Assembly: GCF_007197775.1 (NCBI RefSeq)
Contig: NZ_CP041638.1
Location: forward strand, 1,612,001 to 1,676,000
DNA: 64,000 bases
DNA from: Thalassotalea sp. PS06
GTDB taxonomy: Bacteria; Pseudomonadota; Gammaproteobacteria; Enterobacterales; Alteromonadaceae
Direction: 5' to 3'
The notes beneath the pieces were generated by a model. The model was not told where the DNA came from. It worked only from the letters and a program-made list of their open reading frames with translations, and searched no databases. Position 1 is the first letter of the stretch; every line of letters starts with the position of its first letter. The position numbers and the translations under genes are program-made. Shown piece after piece: positions 27,602-36,397 of the stretch.

Positions 27602-27777
27602 TCTGTCAGTATCAGATTGAATGAATGGCGAGACGCTATGGGTTGGGCAAGTAAGCCCACTCTTAACGCATTAGTGCCTTAATGCCCTAATGTCTAATGC
27701 CCTAATGTTTTAGCGTAACTTTTAAAGGGAAGAGAATACTTCTTCCCCTGCATCTGAAAAATTTCGTGGATATTGCT
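27602..27777. repeat. prpC-acnD gap with 14-bp tandem repeat
   Basis: TAATGCCCTAATGT is present twice, one base apart (27680-27693 and 27695-27708), with a related copy GCATTAGTGCCTTAATG just before. A GGGC/GCCC hairpin is also present near 27647. No coding potential is seen. The repeat may be a short slipped-strand expansion. Confidence 0.5.
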
Positions 27778-30381
27778 ATGAATTACCAATTCCGTAAACC
27801 ATTGCCAAATGCAAATATTGATTTTTTTGACACCCGAGAAGCGGTGGAAGCATTAAAGCCTGGCAGTTACGACACCTTACCTTACACATCAAAAGTATTG
27901 GCCGAGCAGCTGGTACGAAAATGTGATCCACAAACCCTTAACGACTGTCTTTTGCAGATAATCGAGCGCAAGCGTGATCTTGATTTTCCCTGGTATCCGG
28001 CTCGCGTTGTTTGTCATGACATTCTTGGACAAACTGCGCTCGTTGACCTTGCGGGTCTGCGTGATGCCATCGCCGATAAAGGCGGCGAGCCTGCAAACGT
28101 AAATCCAGTGGTGCCAACGCAGTTGATTGTTGATCATTCCCTGGCTGTCGAAGCGCCAGGTTTTGATCCAGAAGCGTTTGATAAAAACCGTGCCATTGAA
28201 GATAGACGTAACGAAGACAGATTTCACTTTATCGAGTGGACCAAAACCGCATTTGAAAACGTTGATGTGATCCCAGCCGGTAACGGTATCATGCATCAGA
28301 TCAACCTTGAGAAAATGTCACCGGTTATTCAATCCCGTGATGGCGTAGCCTTCCCGGATACCTGTGTTGGTACTGATTCCCACACGCCTCATGTAGACGC
28401 GTTGGGCGTTATTGCTATCGGTGTAGGTGGCTTGGAAGCCGAAACCGTAATGCTTGGCAGACCGTCAATGATGCGTCTTCCAGATATCGTTGGGGTGAAG
28501 CTAATCGGTAAACGCCAACCGGGCATTACCGCTACCGATATCGTTCTTGCTATCACCGAATTTTTACGAAAAGAGCGCGTAGTTTCTACCTATCTTGAAT
28601 TTTTCGGCGACGGTGCACGCGAACTGACTATCGGTGACAGAGCAACCATCTCCAATATGACACCGGAATTCGGTGCCTCTGCGGGTATGTTCTATATCGA
28701 TGAACAAACCATTGATTACTTAAAGCTGACCGGTCGTGAGCCAGAGCAGGTTGCTCTGGTCGAAAACTATGCCAAGCAAACCGGCCTTTGGGCGGATAGC
28801 ATGACAGGCGCTCAGTACGAGCGTGTTTTAGAGTTCGATCTATCCTCGGTTGTTCGCAACATGGCTGGCCCATCCAATCCACATCGCCGTTTACCAACCT
28901 CAGCCTTGGCGGAGCGTGAAATTGCCGGAGAGTGGCAAGAGCCGGATTTAGATAACTGGCAGGGCAATATGCCGGATGGTGCCTGTATCATCGCTGCAAT
29001 CACTAGCTGTACCAACACCTCAAACCCTCGTAATGTTATTGCCGCGGCATTGGTTGCCAAACGCGCCAATGAATTAGGTTTGATGCGCAAGCCTTGGGTG
29101 AAAACCTCATTCGCACCGGGCTCTAAGGTTATCAAGCTTTACTTAGAAGAAGCGGGCCTGTTACCTGAGCTGGAAAAACTTGGTTTTGGTATCGTGGGTT
29201 ATGCCTGTACTACCTGTAATGGTATGTCAGGGGCGCTGGATCCGAAAATCCAGCAGGAAGTGATCGAGCGCGATTTATATTCAACGGCGGTACTTTCCGG
29301 TAACCGTAACTTTGATGGCCGAATCCATCCTTATGCAAAACAAGCCTTCTTAGCGTCACCACCGCTTGTGGTTGCTTATGCTATCGCTGGCACCGTACGT
29401 TTTGATATTGAACAGGACGTTTTGGGTAAAGACAACGATGGCAACGACATTCGTCTGAAAGACTTATGGCCAAGTGATGAAAAGATTGATGCCATTGTTA
29501 ATGCCTCGGTAAAACCTGAGCAATTTAACAAGGTTTATCAGCCTATGTTTGAAATCCGCAATGTCGATAATGCCGATAGCCCTTTATATGACTGGCGCGA
29601 AATGAGTACTTATATTCGTCGTCCACCATATTGGGAAGGCGCACTTGCTGGCGAGCGTACCATGAAAGGTATGCGTCCATTAGCGGTACTTGGCGATAAC
29701 ATCACTACTGATCACTTATCACCATCGAATGCGATTCTGGCATCTTCTGCTGCCGGTGAGTACCTGGCGAAAATGGGGCTTCCTGAAGAAGACTTTAACT
29801 CTTACGCGACACACCGCGGCGATCATTTAACCGCGCAACGTGCAACTTTTGCTAACCCGAAACTTCTTAATGAGATGGTTCGCGATGCGAATGGCGAGAT
29901 TATCCAGGGTTCTTTGGCGCGTATCGAACCGGAAGGTCAGCAATCGAGAATGTGGGAAGCTATTGAGACTTACATGGACCGCGAGCAACCGCTTATTATT
30001 ATTGCCGGCGCCGATTACGGCCAGGGTTCATCGCGAGACTGGGCCGCGAAAGGGGTTCGTCTAGCTGGTGTGCAGGTCATTGTTGCCGAAGGTTTTGAGC
30101 GCATTCACCGTACCAATTTAGTGGGTATGGGTGTGTTACCGCTTGAATTTACCAACAATGAAACTCGCAATACTTATGGCATTGATGGTAGCGAAACTTA
30201 TGATGTTGAAGGAACCCCGGCACCGGGCGCTCCAATGACGGTAGTGATGACTCGTAAAAATGGTGAACGGGTAGAAATATCGGTTAAATGTCGCCTTGAT
30301 ACTGCCGAAGAAGTGTCTGTATATAGCGCCGGTGGTGTTCTGCAAAAATTCGCTCAGGATTTTCTAAGCGCCAATAGCTAG
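27778..30381 (+). CDS. acnD: Fe/S-dependent 2-methylcitrate dehydratase AcnD
   Basis: AcnD dehydrates 2-methylcitrate, working with PrpF in organisms that lack PrpD. The roughly 867-aa aconitase-family protein begins MNYQFRKPLPNANIDFFDTR, has the IVDHSLAVE and CVGTDSHTPHVDALGV motifs, iron-sulfur cysteines in ITSCTNTSNP and CTTCNGMSG, and the swivelling C-terminal domain with LGDNITTDHLSPS and GADYGQGSSRDWAAKG. ATG 27778 is the better start; a GTG four codons upstream exists. An imperfect hairpin (30389-30434) separates it from prpF. Confidence 0.96.
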   Translation: MNYQFRKPLPNANIDFFDTREAVEALKPGSYDTLPYTSKVLAEQLVRKCDPQTLNDCLLQIIERKRDLDFPWYPARVVCHDILGQTALVDLAGLRDAIADKGGEPANVNPVVPTQLIVDHSLAVEAPGFDPEAFDKNRAIEDRRNEDRFHFIEWTKTAFENVDVIPAGNGIMHQINLEKMSPVIQSRDGVAFPDTCVGTDSHTPHVDALGVIAIGVGGLEAETVMLGRPSMMRLPDIVGVKLIGKRQPGITATDIVLAITEFLRKERVVSTYLEFFGDGARELTIGDRATISNMTPEFGASAGMFYIDEQTIDYLKLTGREPEQVALVENYAKQTGLWADSMTGAQYERVLEFDLSSVVRNMAGPSNPHRRLPTSALAEREIAGEWQEPDLDNWQGNMPDGACIIAAITSCTNTSNPRNVIAAALVAKRANELGLMRKPWVKTSFAPGSKVIKLYLEEAGLLPELEKLGFGIVGYACTTCNGMSGALDPKIQQEVIERDLYSTAVLSGNRNFDGRIHPYAKQAFLASPPLVVAYAIAGTVRFDIEQDVLGKDNDGNDIRLKDLWPSDEKIDAIVNASVKPEQFNKVYQPMFEIRNVDNADSPLYDWREMSTYIRRPPYWEGALAGERTMKGMRPLAVLGDNITTDHLSPSNAILASSAAGEYLAKMGLPEEDFNSYATHRGDHLTAQRATFANPKLLNEMVRDANGEIIQGSLARIEPEGQQSRMWEAIETYMDREQPLIIIAGADYGQGSSRDWAAKGVRLAGVQVIVAEGFERIHRTNLVGMGVLPLEFTNNETRNTYGIDGSETYDVEGTPAPGAPMTVVMTRKNGERVEISVKCRLDTAEEVSVYSAGGVLQKFAQDFLSANS

Positions 30382-30455
30382 TTGTTTAGGGCTTGTTGCG
30401 CTTTGCATAGTCTGCATAAAAAGAGCAACAGCCCCATGAATAAAAGGAGAGGTGG

Positions 30456-31640
30456 ATGAGTCATCTTCCACAAATTAAAATTCCCGCAACTTATATGCGT
30501 GGCGGCACCAGTAAAGGGGTGTTCTTTAACCTGGCGGATTTACCTGAAGCTGCACAGCAACCAGGTCCGGTTCGTGATGCGATATTGCTGCGCGTTATTG
30601 GCAGCCCGGATCCTTACCAAAAGCAAACCGACGGTATGGGTGGTGCAACCTCCAGTACCAGTAAAACCGTCATTTTGTCGCCGAGTGATAAAACCGATCA
30701 TGATGTCGATTACTTGTTTGGTCAGGTAGCCATAGATAAACCTTTTGTCGATTGGAGTGGTAACTGCGGCAATTTAACCGCTGCCGTTGGTGCTTTTGCC
30801 ATTGAACAGGGTATGGTTGATGCTAAGCGTATTCCGGATAACGGTGTTGTTGAGGTTCGTATCTGGCAAGCTAATATCGGCAAAACCATAGTTGCCCATG
30901 TGCCAATTACCGATGGTAAGGTACAGGAAACCGGCGACTTTGCACTGGATGGGGTAACCTTTCCGGCGGCCGAAGTAGTAATTGATTTTATCGATCCCGC
31001 GGACAAAGACGGGTCGTTATTTCCAACCGGTAATGTCAGTGATTCCTTAGAAGTTCCTGATATTGGTGAGTTTGAAGCCACGTTTATCAATGCTGGTATC
31101 CCAACCATTTTCATTCCCGCAGAGCAGCTCGGCTTTACTGGCACGGAATTGCAGGATGATATCAATAATGACGAAGCGTTATTGGCAAGACTGGAAACCA
31201 TTCGTGCCCATGGGGCAATGAAAATGGGGTTAATCAAGGATCTAGAAGAAGCGAAAGTGCGACAACATACGCCGAAGCTGGCGTTTGTCGCTGAAGCAGA
31301 GTCTTATGTGGCATCAAGCGGCAAAGCGATTGCGAGTGAGTCGATTGATGTACTCGTCAGAGCCTTGTCTATGGGCAAATTACACCATGCGATGATGGGT
31401 ACGGCCGCTGTTGCCATTGGCACCGCAGCCGCAATTCCTGGCACTATGGTGGCAAATGCGCTTAAACAACAATCCTCATCGTCAGTTACCTTTGGTCATC
31501 CATCGGGAACCTTAAAAGTTGGCGCTAAAACCATGCAGGATAATGGTGCCTGGCAGGTCGATTCCGTTTCCATGAGTCGCAGCGCCCGGGTATTGATGGA
31601 AGGCTGGGTTCGTATCCCAGGCCAGACACTAAACCAATAA
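30456..31640 (+). CDS. prpF: 2-methylaconitate isomerase PrpF
   Basis: PrpF converts the trans-2-methylaconitate made by AcnD to the cis form used by an aconitase. The 394-aa protein begins with the family pattern PATYMRGGTSKGVFF, then RVIGSPDPYQKQTDGMGGAT and STSKTVI, DWSGNCGNLTAAVGAFAIEQ and a C-terminal RSARVLMEGWVRIPG. Both diaminopimelate epimerase-like halves are complete. It is the last gene of the methylcitrate operon and is followed by a terminator. Confidence 0.95.
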   Translation: MSHLPQIKIPATYMRGGTSKGVFFNLADLPEAAQQPGPVRDAILLRVIGSPDPYQKQTDGMGGATSSTSKTVILSPSDKTDHDVDYLFGQVAIDKPFVDWSGNCGNLTAAVGAFAIEQGMVDAKRIPDNGVVEVRIWQANIGKTIVAHVPITDGKVQETGDFALDGVTFPAAEVVIDFIDPADKDGSLFPTGNVSDSLEVPDIGEFEATFINAGIPTIFIPAEQLGFTGTELQDDINNDEALLARLETIRAHGAMKMGLIKDLEEAKVRQHTPKLAFVAEAESYVASSGKAIASESIDVLVRALSMGKLHHAMMGTAAVAIGTAAAIPGTMVANALKQQSSSSVTFGHPSGTLKVGAKTMQDNGAWQVDSVSMSRSARVLMEGWVRIPGQTLNQ

Positions 31641-31662
31641 TCACCATTCGTTTATTGATTGC

Positions 31663-31689
31663 AAAAGGCAGGGTTTTCCTGCCTTTTTT
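31663..31689 (+). terminator. Rho-independent terminator of the prp operon
   Basis: A stem AAAAGGCAGG with CCTGCCTTTT closes a 5-base loop and is followed by a T-run, 22 bp after the prpF stop. The next 295 bp up to 31984 are AT-rich and must contain the promoter of the peptidase gene; I see no other feature. Confidence 0.9.
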
Positions 31690-31984
31690 GTAAGCAACTC
31701 GTTCTTCGCATAATTCTGCCTACTCGCAAACACTTGTCTTGATATTGGCCTGTTGACGTCAGTTATCAGAATCCGGCAGTTTAACTGAGCGGTGAACGGT
31801 CGTTGTCAGTTGTAGCGGACGCAAAACTATCCAACAAATATATAGAATTAGAAAATAAAACCTTATTATTTGTAAAAGCAATTAAGCACGGCACAATAAA
31901 GTGACGATTTTAATTCACTCACTCTGATAAAATTACCTGTCGATTAACCGAATGATTTGTAAATAATAAGATAATGAATTTGAA

Positions 31985-33889
31985 ATGAAAAACATCATAC
32001 TGAGTATTTTCTTGATACTCTTTAGTCATAATATTCTGGCTTCAAATCTCGAAAAATACACCCGTCAATTCCAGAATGAACAAGTTAAAATCTCTCCTGA
32101 TGGTAAATACTTGGCTGTCAGAACTAAGCACGAAGGCCAAAACATTCTGGCAATTATCGAAACTAACAATAGAAAAGTGATCAATACGATAAACTTCAGC
32201 GGGAAAAAAAGTGTCGGTGAATATCATTGGATTAATAATAAACGATTAGTTGTTAGGGTACTTTCCGACCAAGGTGTTTCAATAAAGCAAACTTATAATA
32301 CCGGTAGATTGTTTGCCATAAATTATGACGGTAGCAAGAAAGTGACTTTAGGGCACAAAGAAAGCCGCTACTTGGAAATAGTCTCAACGTTAAAAGGTGA
32401 TGACAATCATATTCTAATTGCAGCCCATCAATCTCGACATGCCAACCAAGAAAAACGCCATGCGGTTGTATGTAAAGTTAACATTGATGAGAAATGGCAG
32501 TGGAGGGCGTGGAAATGCATAATGCAATCACCTGGGAGAGGAGGGAAGATAATTGTTGATAATAACAGTGAAATCCGTTTTTCTGTGGGGGAAGTCGGCT
32601 TTGATGAATACATAATTTACTATCGTGAACCCGAAGGAGAGTGGCAGAAATTTAATCCAGAGTTCGACTACTCTAAAATTAATATCGAAGGATTCAGCGA
32701 AGACAATAATTCCGTTTATATCATCGTCTATAACGATGGAGATACTGGCACTCTATACTCCTATGATCTTATAAAGCGAAAAGCCAATAAAATTTATCAT
32801 AACGAATTTGTGGAAATCACCTACCTGTTGAAAAATTATCAGGGAATACCTTTCGGATTTAGAATCGATGAAGACTATCCCAAATACCTTATTTTTGATG
32901 AAACTGCTGAACATAGTAGACTGTACCAAGATTTATACAGGGCCTTCCAAGGCAACTCAGTAGATATTATAAACTCAACCGCAGATGGTAAGCTGTTGAT
33001 TGTAGTTACCAGTAGCGATCGAAATCCCGGAAAATATTATCTGTATAACAAAGAAACCAAACAGGCACAGTTTCTATTAAGTAAAGCAGATTGGCTAAAG
33101 CCATCTGAGTTGGCAACTGTTGAACCCTTTAAATTTACAACCCGCGATCAGATCTTATTAAACGGTTATTTAACCCTACCAAATAACAAAGCTGACGAAA
33201 ACTTGCCCTTAGTGGTTATGCCTCATGGCGGACCAAGAATAAGAGACTTTTGGAACTTTAATCCTTTTGCTCAGCAATTAGCAGCGTCAGGGTATGCGGT
33301 ATTGCAAGTAAATTTTCGAGGTTCTTCAGGATTTGGTGAAAAAATCTTGCATATGGGGGATAAAAACTGGGGCAGTAAAGTGCAATATGACATTATTGAT
33401 GCAACCGAGTGGGCAATAAAATCAGGCGTTGCAGATCCTGAAAGAATTTGTATCTACGGTGGTAGTTTTGGAGCTTACTCAGCGTTACAAAGCTCAACGA
33501 TTGAACCCGACATGTTTAAATGTACAATCGGTGTGTCAGGGGTATATGACCTGATTAAGATGCGTGATGATGGTGATATACCCGATAGTTTGTGGGGGGG
33601 GGATTATTTAGATGAAGTATTGGGTAATGATGTAGATACTTTAAAACTTAACTCACCTGTTAACCATGTGGACAAATTAAATGCGCCGGTCCTTTTAATT
33701 CATGGCTCTGCCGATAAAAGAATCCCAATGGACCAGACTGAGAGGTTGGAAGAGGCTCTGAAAGAAAAAGGGCATTCCGTTAAAACTCTTTATATCGACA
33801 ATGAATATCATGGTTTTGTAAAACAGGAAAATAGATTAAAAGCCAGTATCGCTGTTGTGGAATTCTTGAATGAACATATTGGAAAATAA
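31985..33889 (+). CDS. Secreted S9-family (prolyl oligopeptidase-like) peptidase
   Basis: The 634-aa protein has a signal peptide (MKNIILSIFLILFSHNILAS), an N-terminal beta-propeller region (about 25-375) and a C-terminal alpha/beta-hydrolase domain. The domain has the oxyanion segment LVVMPHGGPRIRDFW, the nucleophile Ser494 in IYGGSFGAYSAL, the Asp in LLIHGSADKRIPM and the His in EYHGFVKQ. This is the S9C-like acyl-peptide hydrolase/oligopeptidase layout. The gene is visibly AT-richer than its neighbours, with a nine-G run at 33594-33602 in codons for Trp-Gly-Gly-Asp. It has its own promoter region. Substrate unknown. Confidence 0.88.
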   Translation: MKNIILSIFLILFSHNILASNLEKYTRQFQNEQVKISPDGKYLAVRTKHEGQNILAIIETNNRKVINTINFSGKKSVGEYHWINNKRLVVRVLSDQGVSIKQTYNTGRLFAINYDGSKKVTLGHKESRYLEIVSTLKGDDNHILIAAHQSRHANQEKRHAVVCKVNIDEKWQWRAWKCIMQSPGRGGKIIVDNNSEIRFSVGEVGFDEYIIYYREPEGEWQKFNPEFDYSKINIEGFSEDNNSVYIIVYNDGDTGTLYSYDLIKRKANKIYHNEFVEITYLLKNYQGIPFGFRIDEDYPKYLIFDETAEHSRLYQDLYRAFQGNSVDIINSTADGKLLIVVTSSDRNPGKYYLYNKETKQAQFLLSKADWLKPSELATVEPFKFTTRDQILLNGYLTLPNNKADENLPLVVMPHGGPRIRDFWNFNPFAQQLAASGYAVLQVNFRGSSGFGEKILHMGDKNWGSKVQYDIIDATEWAIKSGVADPERICIYGGSFGAYSALQSSTIEPDMFKCTIGVSGVYDLIKMRDDGDIPDSLWGGDYLDEVLGNDVDTLKLNSPVNHVDKLNAPVLLIHGSADKRIPMDQTERLEEALKEKGHSVKTLYIDNEYHGFVKQENRLKASIAVVEFLNEHIGK

Positions 33890-34106
33890 TAGTTTTCCTG
33901 TTGAAGAGTAACTGACTTTTTACTTACAACTTATCCAATGAACGTAAATGACTGCGTGCGGCTTCAGCTTTGATTCCCTGTAGTATCAGGGAATGACGCA
34001 AGGTTTTTTGATACATTCTTCCACCGAAAATTGCTCCTGCATTTTCGGCATATAGGCCAATCCCTGGCCAAAACCTCCCACCTTCCTCAGCGAAGCTTAC
34101 CTCACT

Positions 34107-34211
34107 CGAAGCGACGTTTTTTGTCGCGTACCCGGAACAATCTTTGATTGTGTACCCGAAGTGACGTTTTCCGTCACGTTCCCGGAGTATCGCTTGCGAT
34201 ACGTTCCCAAA
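34107..34211. repeat. Array of four different hairpins with a conserved 9-base linker
   Basis: Stem arms are GCGAC/GTCGC (34111-34127), ACAATC/GATTGT (34137-34151), GTGACG/CGTCAC (34161-34177) and GTATCG/CGATAC (34187-34202). Each hairpin is followed by the linker GTACCCGGA, GTACCCGAA, GTTCCCGGA and GTTCCCAAA respectively. The units start 26, 24 and 26 bases apart. Stem sequences differ fully yet pair perfectly, while the linkers are nearly constant. I do not recognise this element. Confidence 0.7.
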
Positions 34212-34225
34212 TAATTCAAGCATTC

Positions 34226-34279
34226 GACGAAGTCTCCCTCGACAACGTCCTCACCGACGGCGTCTCCCTCGACAGCGTC
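34226..34279. repeat. Mini-array of GAC-NNN-GTC units, 15-base period
   Basis: GACGAAGTC, GACAACGTC, GACGGCGTC and GACAGCGTC occur exactly 15 bases apart, with linkers TCCCTC, CTCACC, TCCCTC and CTCACA. Seen at a larger scale this is two copies of a 30-base unit. Each unit is a 3-bp inverted repeat around three variable bases. Confidence 0.75.
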
Positions 34280-34481
34280 CTCACAGAAAATTGCTCCTCG
34301 ATAACTGCTCCTGCGTTATTCTACCTACATACTTCCATGTATTAGTGCATTTTCGGCATACTGGCCATCCATGGCCAAATCCGATAACGTCCTCTCCCCA
34401 TTATTTTCCCCCTTTATCTTGTCTATCCTGTTGTTTTTCAGCTAAATTGAAAGAAGACAGTAATAACAAGATGTACCTAAT

Positions 34482-35072
34482 ATGAAAGCATTTCTAAGCA
34501 GCCTGATTGTGCTGGTTTCCTTGTCGGCAAATGCCGCAGAATTAAACATTCCCGACACCTTTGAAGTACTACAAGTCGATGGCGAGAAACAGAGTAAATC
34601 GTTTTTCACCAAATCCACGACTTTGGACCTGGAGCCCGGGCAACATGTGATTGAAATTCAGTACAGTGAAATGTTCGAGCACGATAGTGAAGATCACCAC
34701 GAAACGGTGCGCTCACAGCCGTTCGTATTAATTTTTGATGTGACAACCGAGGACATTAAGTTAACCCATGCCGAGCAACTCGGTATTGATGAAGCGCGAC
34801 AGTTTGCCAAGTCGCCACAAGTTGAGTTAATGACAGAAGCTGGTAACCCAGTTGAGGTACAGCAATTAACTCAAAAACAATATCAGCAAGATTTATTATC
34901 GATTGAACAGCAGCGTCGCCAGCAGGTAGTACAACAAAGCCTGAGTGATGACCCATCCGAGTTCAGAGAGCAGGGGCCTGATGCCGTGGAAATGCTCGAA
35001 TACTGGTGGGAACAGGCTACCGATGCCGAACGGCAGGAATTTATCCGTTATTTACGTGAGGAGCAAAAATGA
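34482..35072 (+). CDS. DUF2057 family exported protein
   Basis: The 196-aa protein has a signal peptide (MKAFLSSLIVLVSLSANA) and the DUF2057 pattern: an N-terminal beta domain beginning ELNIPDTFEVLQVDGEK, then TTLDLEPGQHVIEIQYSEMF and QPFVLIFDV. A charged helical C-terminus contains QQRRQQVVQQ, ending WWEQATDAERQEFIRYLREE. Relatives in enterobacteria and vibrios (YccT-like) are of unknown function, with links to biofilm control in one case. Its stop overlaps the next ATG by 4 bp, so it is paired with the SIMPL protein. Confidence 0.85.
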   Translation: MKAFLSSLIVLVSLSANAAELNIPDTFEVLQVDGEKQSKSFFTKSTTLDLEPGQHVIEIQYSEMFEHDSEDHHETVRSQPFVLIFDVTTEDIKLTHAEQLGIDEARQFAKSPQVELMTEAGNPVEVQQLTQKQYQQDLLSIEQQRRQQVVQQSLSDDPSEFREQGPDAVEMLEYWWEQATDAERQEFIRYLREEQK

Positions 35073-35794
35073 AAGGGTTTCTGATTTTAGCGATATTCGC
35101 CGCACTTTTTTCCAATGCTTTGCAGGCCCAACCTGAGAAGCGGCAGCGACCCGCCGGTATTGAAGTTATTGGCAAAGGCGAAGTTATTGTTAAACCGGAT
35201 ACGTTTATTTTTACTATCACCATCAGTGACAGGGCAGAAACGGCCAATGCTGCCAAGGCTTCGGTGGATAAGAAATCGAAAGAACTGCTGTCCTTAGCTG
35301 ACAAACTTTATATCGCCGACAAAGATATTGAATCGTCGCAATTACGTATTCGGCCTATCTTTGCTTCCGAACATTCAAGCTCCTCAAATCTTCCTCAAAA
35401 GCCTGGTAACGGCCCACAGCAACGCCCGGCACTTATTGAGGTATCCCGCAACATAACCTTTACCCTGTTGAATTTTAATCATTACGATCAGCTGTTAGAA
35501 AAAGGCATTCAACTTGGCGTTTCCAGCGTATCCCGCCTCAGGTACGAAGTCAGCAGAGCCGATTTCTTTTATCAACAGGCGCTGGAAGCTGCAATTGATG
35601 ACGCAAAAATGAAAGCGCAACGCATGGCCAAACAAGCCAACGTTACTCTTGGTCCGGTAAAATATCTCAAAGAATCGGAGAGTTTTGCGCCACGTCGGGT
35701 TTATGGAATGACAGCGGATGCGCCAAACTATCAGTCACTGCCCGCAGAGCAACAGATATCGGCACAAGTACAGCTGATATTTGAGATAAACTAG
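35069..35794 (+). CDS. SIMPL-domain (DUF541, YggE-like) periplasmic protein
   Basis: The 241-aa protein has a signal peptide (MKGFLILAIFAALFSNALQA) and a SIMPL domain: GIEVIGKGEVIVKPDTFIFT, the ISDRAETANAAKASVDKKSK helix, a Pro/Gln-rich loop (SSNLPQKPGNGPQQRP) and AAIDDAKMKAQRMAKQANVT. YggE-type proteins form periplasmic or membrane-associated rings, and E. coli yggE mutants are sensitive to oxidative stress; the molecular role is unclear. It is coupled to the upstream DUF2057 gene through ATGA. Confidence 0.87.
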   Translation: MKGFLILAIFAALFSNALQAQPEKRQRPAGIEVIGKGEVIVKPDTFIFTITISDRAETANAAKASVDKKSKELLSLADKLYIADKDIESSQLRIRPIFASEHSSSSNLPQKPGNGPQQRPALIEVSRNITFTLLNFNHYDQLLEKGIQLGVSSVSRLRYEVSRADFFYQQALEAAIDDAKMKAQRMAKQANVTLGPVKYLKESESFAPRRVYGMTADAPNYQSLPAEQQISAQVQLIFEIN

Positions 35795-35938
35795 CCTTTA
35801 TTCGATAATTTAAAACTAATGCTTTAACTTAGCGGTGTTACGAGGTATGTTATGCGCTTTTCCCGGGGCTGTTGGCCGCCACTGTCGGATACTTATGCTG
35901 GCCCTGGTAATCACATAACGAAGCGACCCTAAGCAAAT

Positions 35939-36397
35939 ATGGATAAACGCGATTTTTATCAAACACTGGTTCAGCAGGTAGACGCGATTACCGCTGGCGA
36001 ATCCGATATTATTGCCAACATGGCCAATATTAGTGCCATTCTTTTCAATGCCCTTGATGACGTTAACTGGGTCGGCTTTTATCGCATGGTCGATAACGAG
36101 CTGGTGTTAGGTCCGTTTCAGGGACAGGTAGCCTGTATCCGAATTCCAGTAGGGAAGGGCGTATGCGGTACCGCGGTAGCTGAAGGTAAAACCCAGGTGG
36201 TTGAAGACGTGCACCAATTTAGTGGGCACATTGCATGCGATGCAGCAAGCAATTCAGAAATCGTAATCCCGGTATTTGTTAATGAAGAATGCGTTGCTGT
36301 TCTTGATATCGACAGTACCGTTTTTAGTAAGTTTGACCAACAGGATGCAATCGGTTTGCAACAAATCGTTGATATCCTGCAACAGCGTAGTCATTAA
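35939..36397 (+). CDS. msrC: Free methionine-R-sulfoxide reductase
   Basis: MsrC (fRMsr) is a GAF-domain enzyme that reduces free methionine-R-sulfoxide. The 152-aa protein has the GAF core DDVNWVGFYRMVDNELVLGP and FQGQVACIRIPVGKGVCGTA with two of the three redox cysteines, and the third in GHIACDAASNSEIVIP; VLDIDST and FDQQD follow. All three cysteines are in the family positions. It overlaps the following small gene by one base (TAATG), beginning a run to proQ and prc. The 144-bp gap before it shows no supported gene. Confidence 0.94.
   Translation: MDKRDFYQTLVQQVDAITAGESDIIANMANISAILFNALDDVNWVGFYRMVDNELVLGPFQGQVACIRIPVGKGVCGTAVAEGKTQVVEDVHQFSGHIACDAASNSEIVIPVFVNEECVAVLDIDSTVFSKFDQQDAIGLQQIVDILQQRSH

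Larger units (their letters stand above)
34038..34379. repeat. Mosaic repeat region bounded by an imperfect direct repeat
   Basis: A roughly 35-base sequence starting TGCATTTTCGGCATA and ending in a GGCCA...TGGCC palindrome occurs at 34038-34073 and again at 34346-34379. GAAAATTGCTCCT also appears twice (34026-34038, 34286-34298). Between the copies lie a four-hairpin array (34111-34211) and a 15-base-period array (34226-34279). The rest of the gap 33890-34481 has no convincing gene; the 99-codon open frame on the minus strand at 33924-34223 reads through the repeats and is probably spurious. Confidence 0.65.

Noticed and set aside
30722..31237. 171-codon open frame antisense to prpF
   Set aside because: It lies wholly inside prpF, has Ser/Thr/Pro-rich shadow composition and no family features.
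31985..33889. The AT-rich S9 peptidase as part of a genomic island
   Set aside because: There is no integrase, tRNA or attachment site nearby; it is one gene with a composition shift, so recent transfer is possible but not shown.
33924..34223. 99-codon open frame on the minus strand
   Set aside because: It reads straight through the hairpin array, has no ribosome-binding site or recognisable domain, and its composition follows the repeats.
34232..34285. Two 30-base direct repeats that might suggest a small CRISPR array
   Set aside because: There are no spacers of constant length or cas genes; the repeat is a tandem 15/30-base pattern.
35850..35932. Possible 26-codon peptide (starting MRFSRGCWPPLSD) upstream of msrC
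   Set aside because: It has no Shine-Dalgarno sequence and no sign of conservation that I can judge from one sequence.
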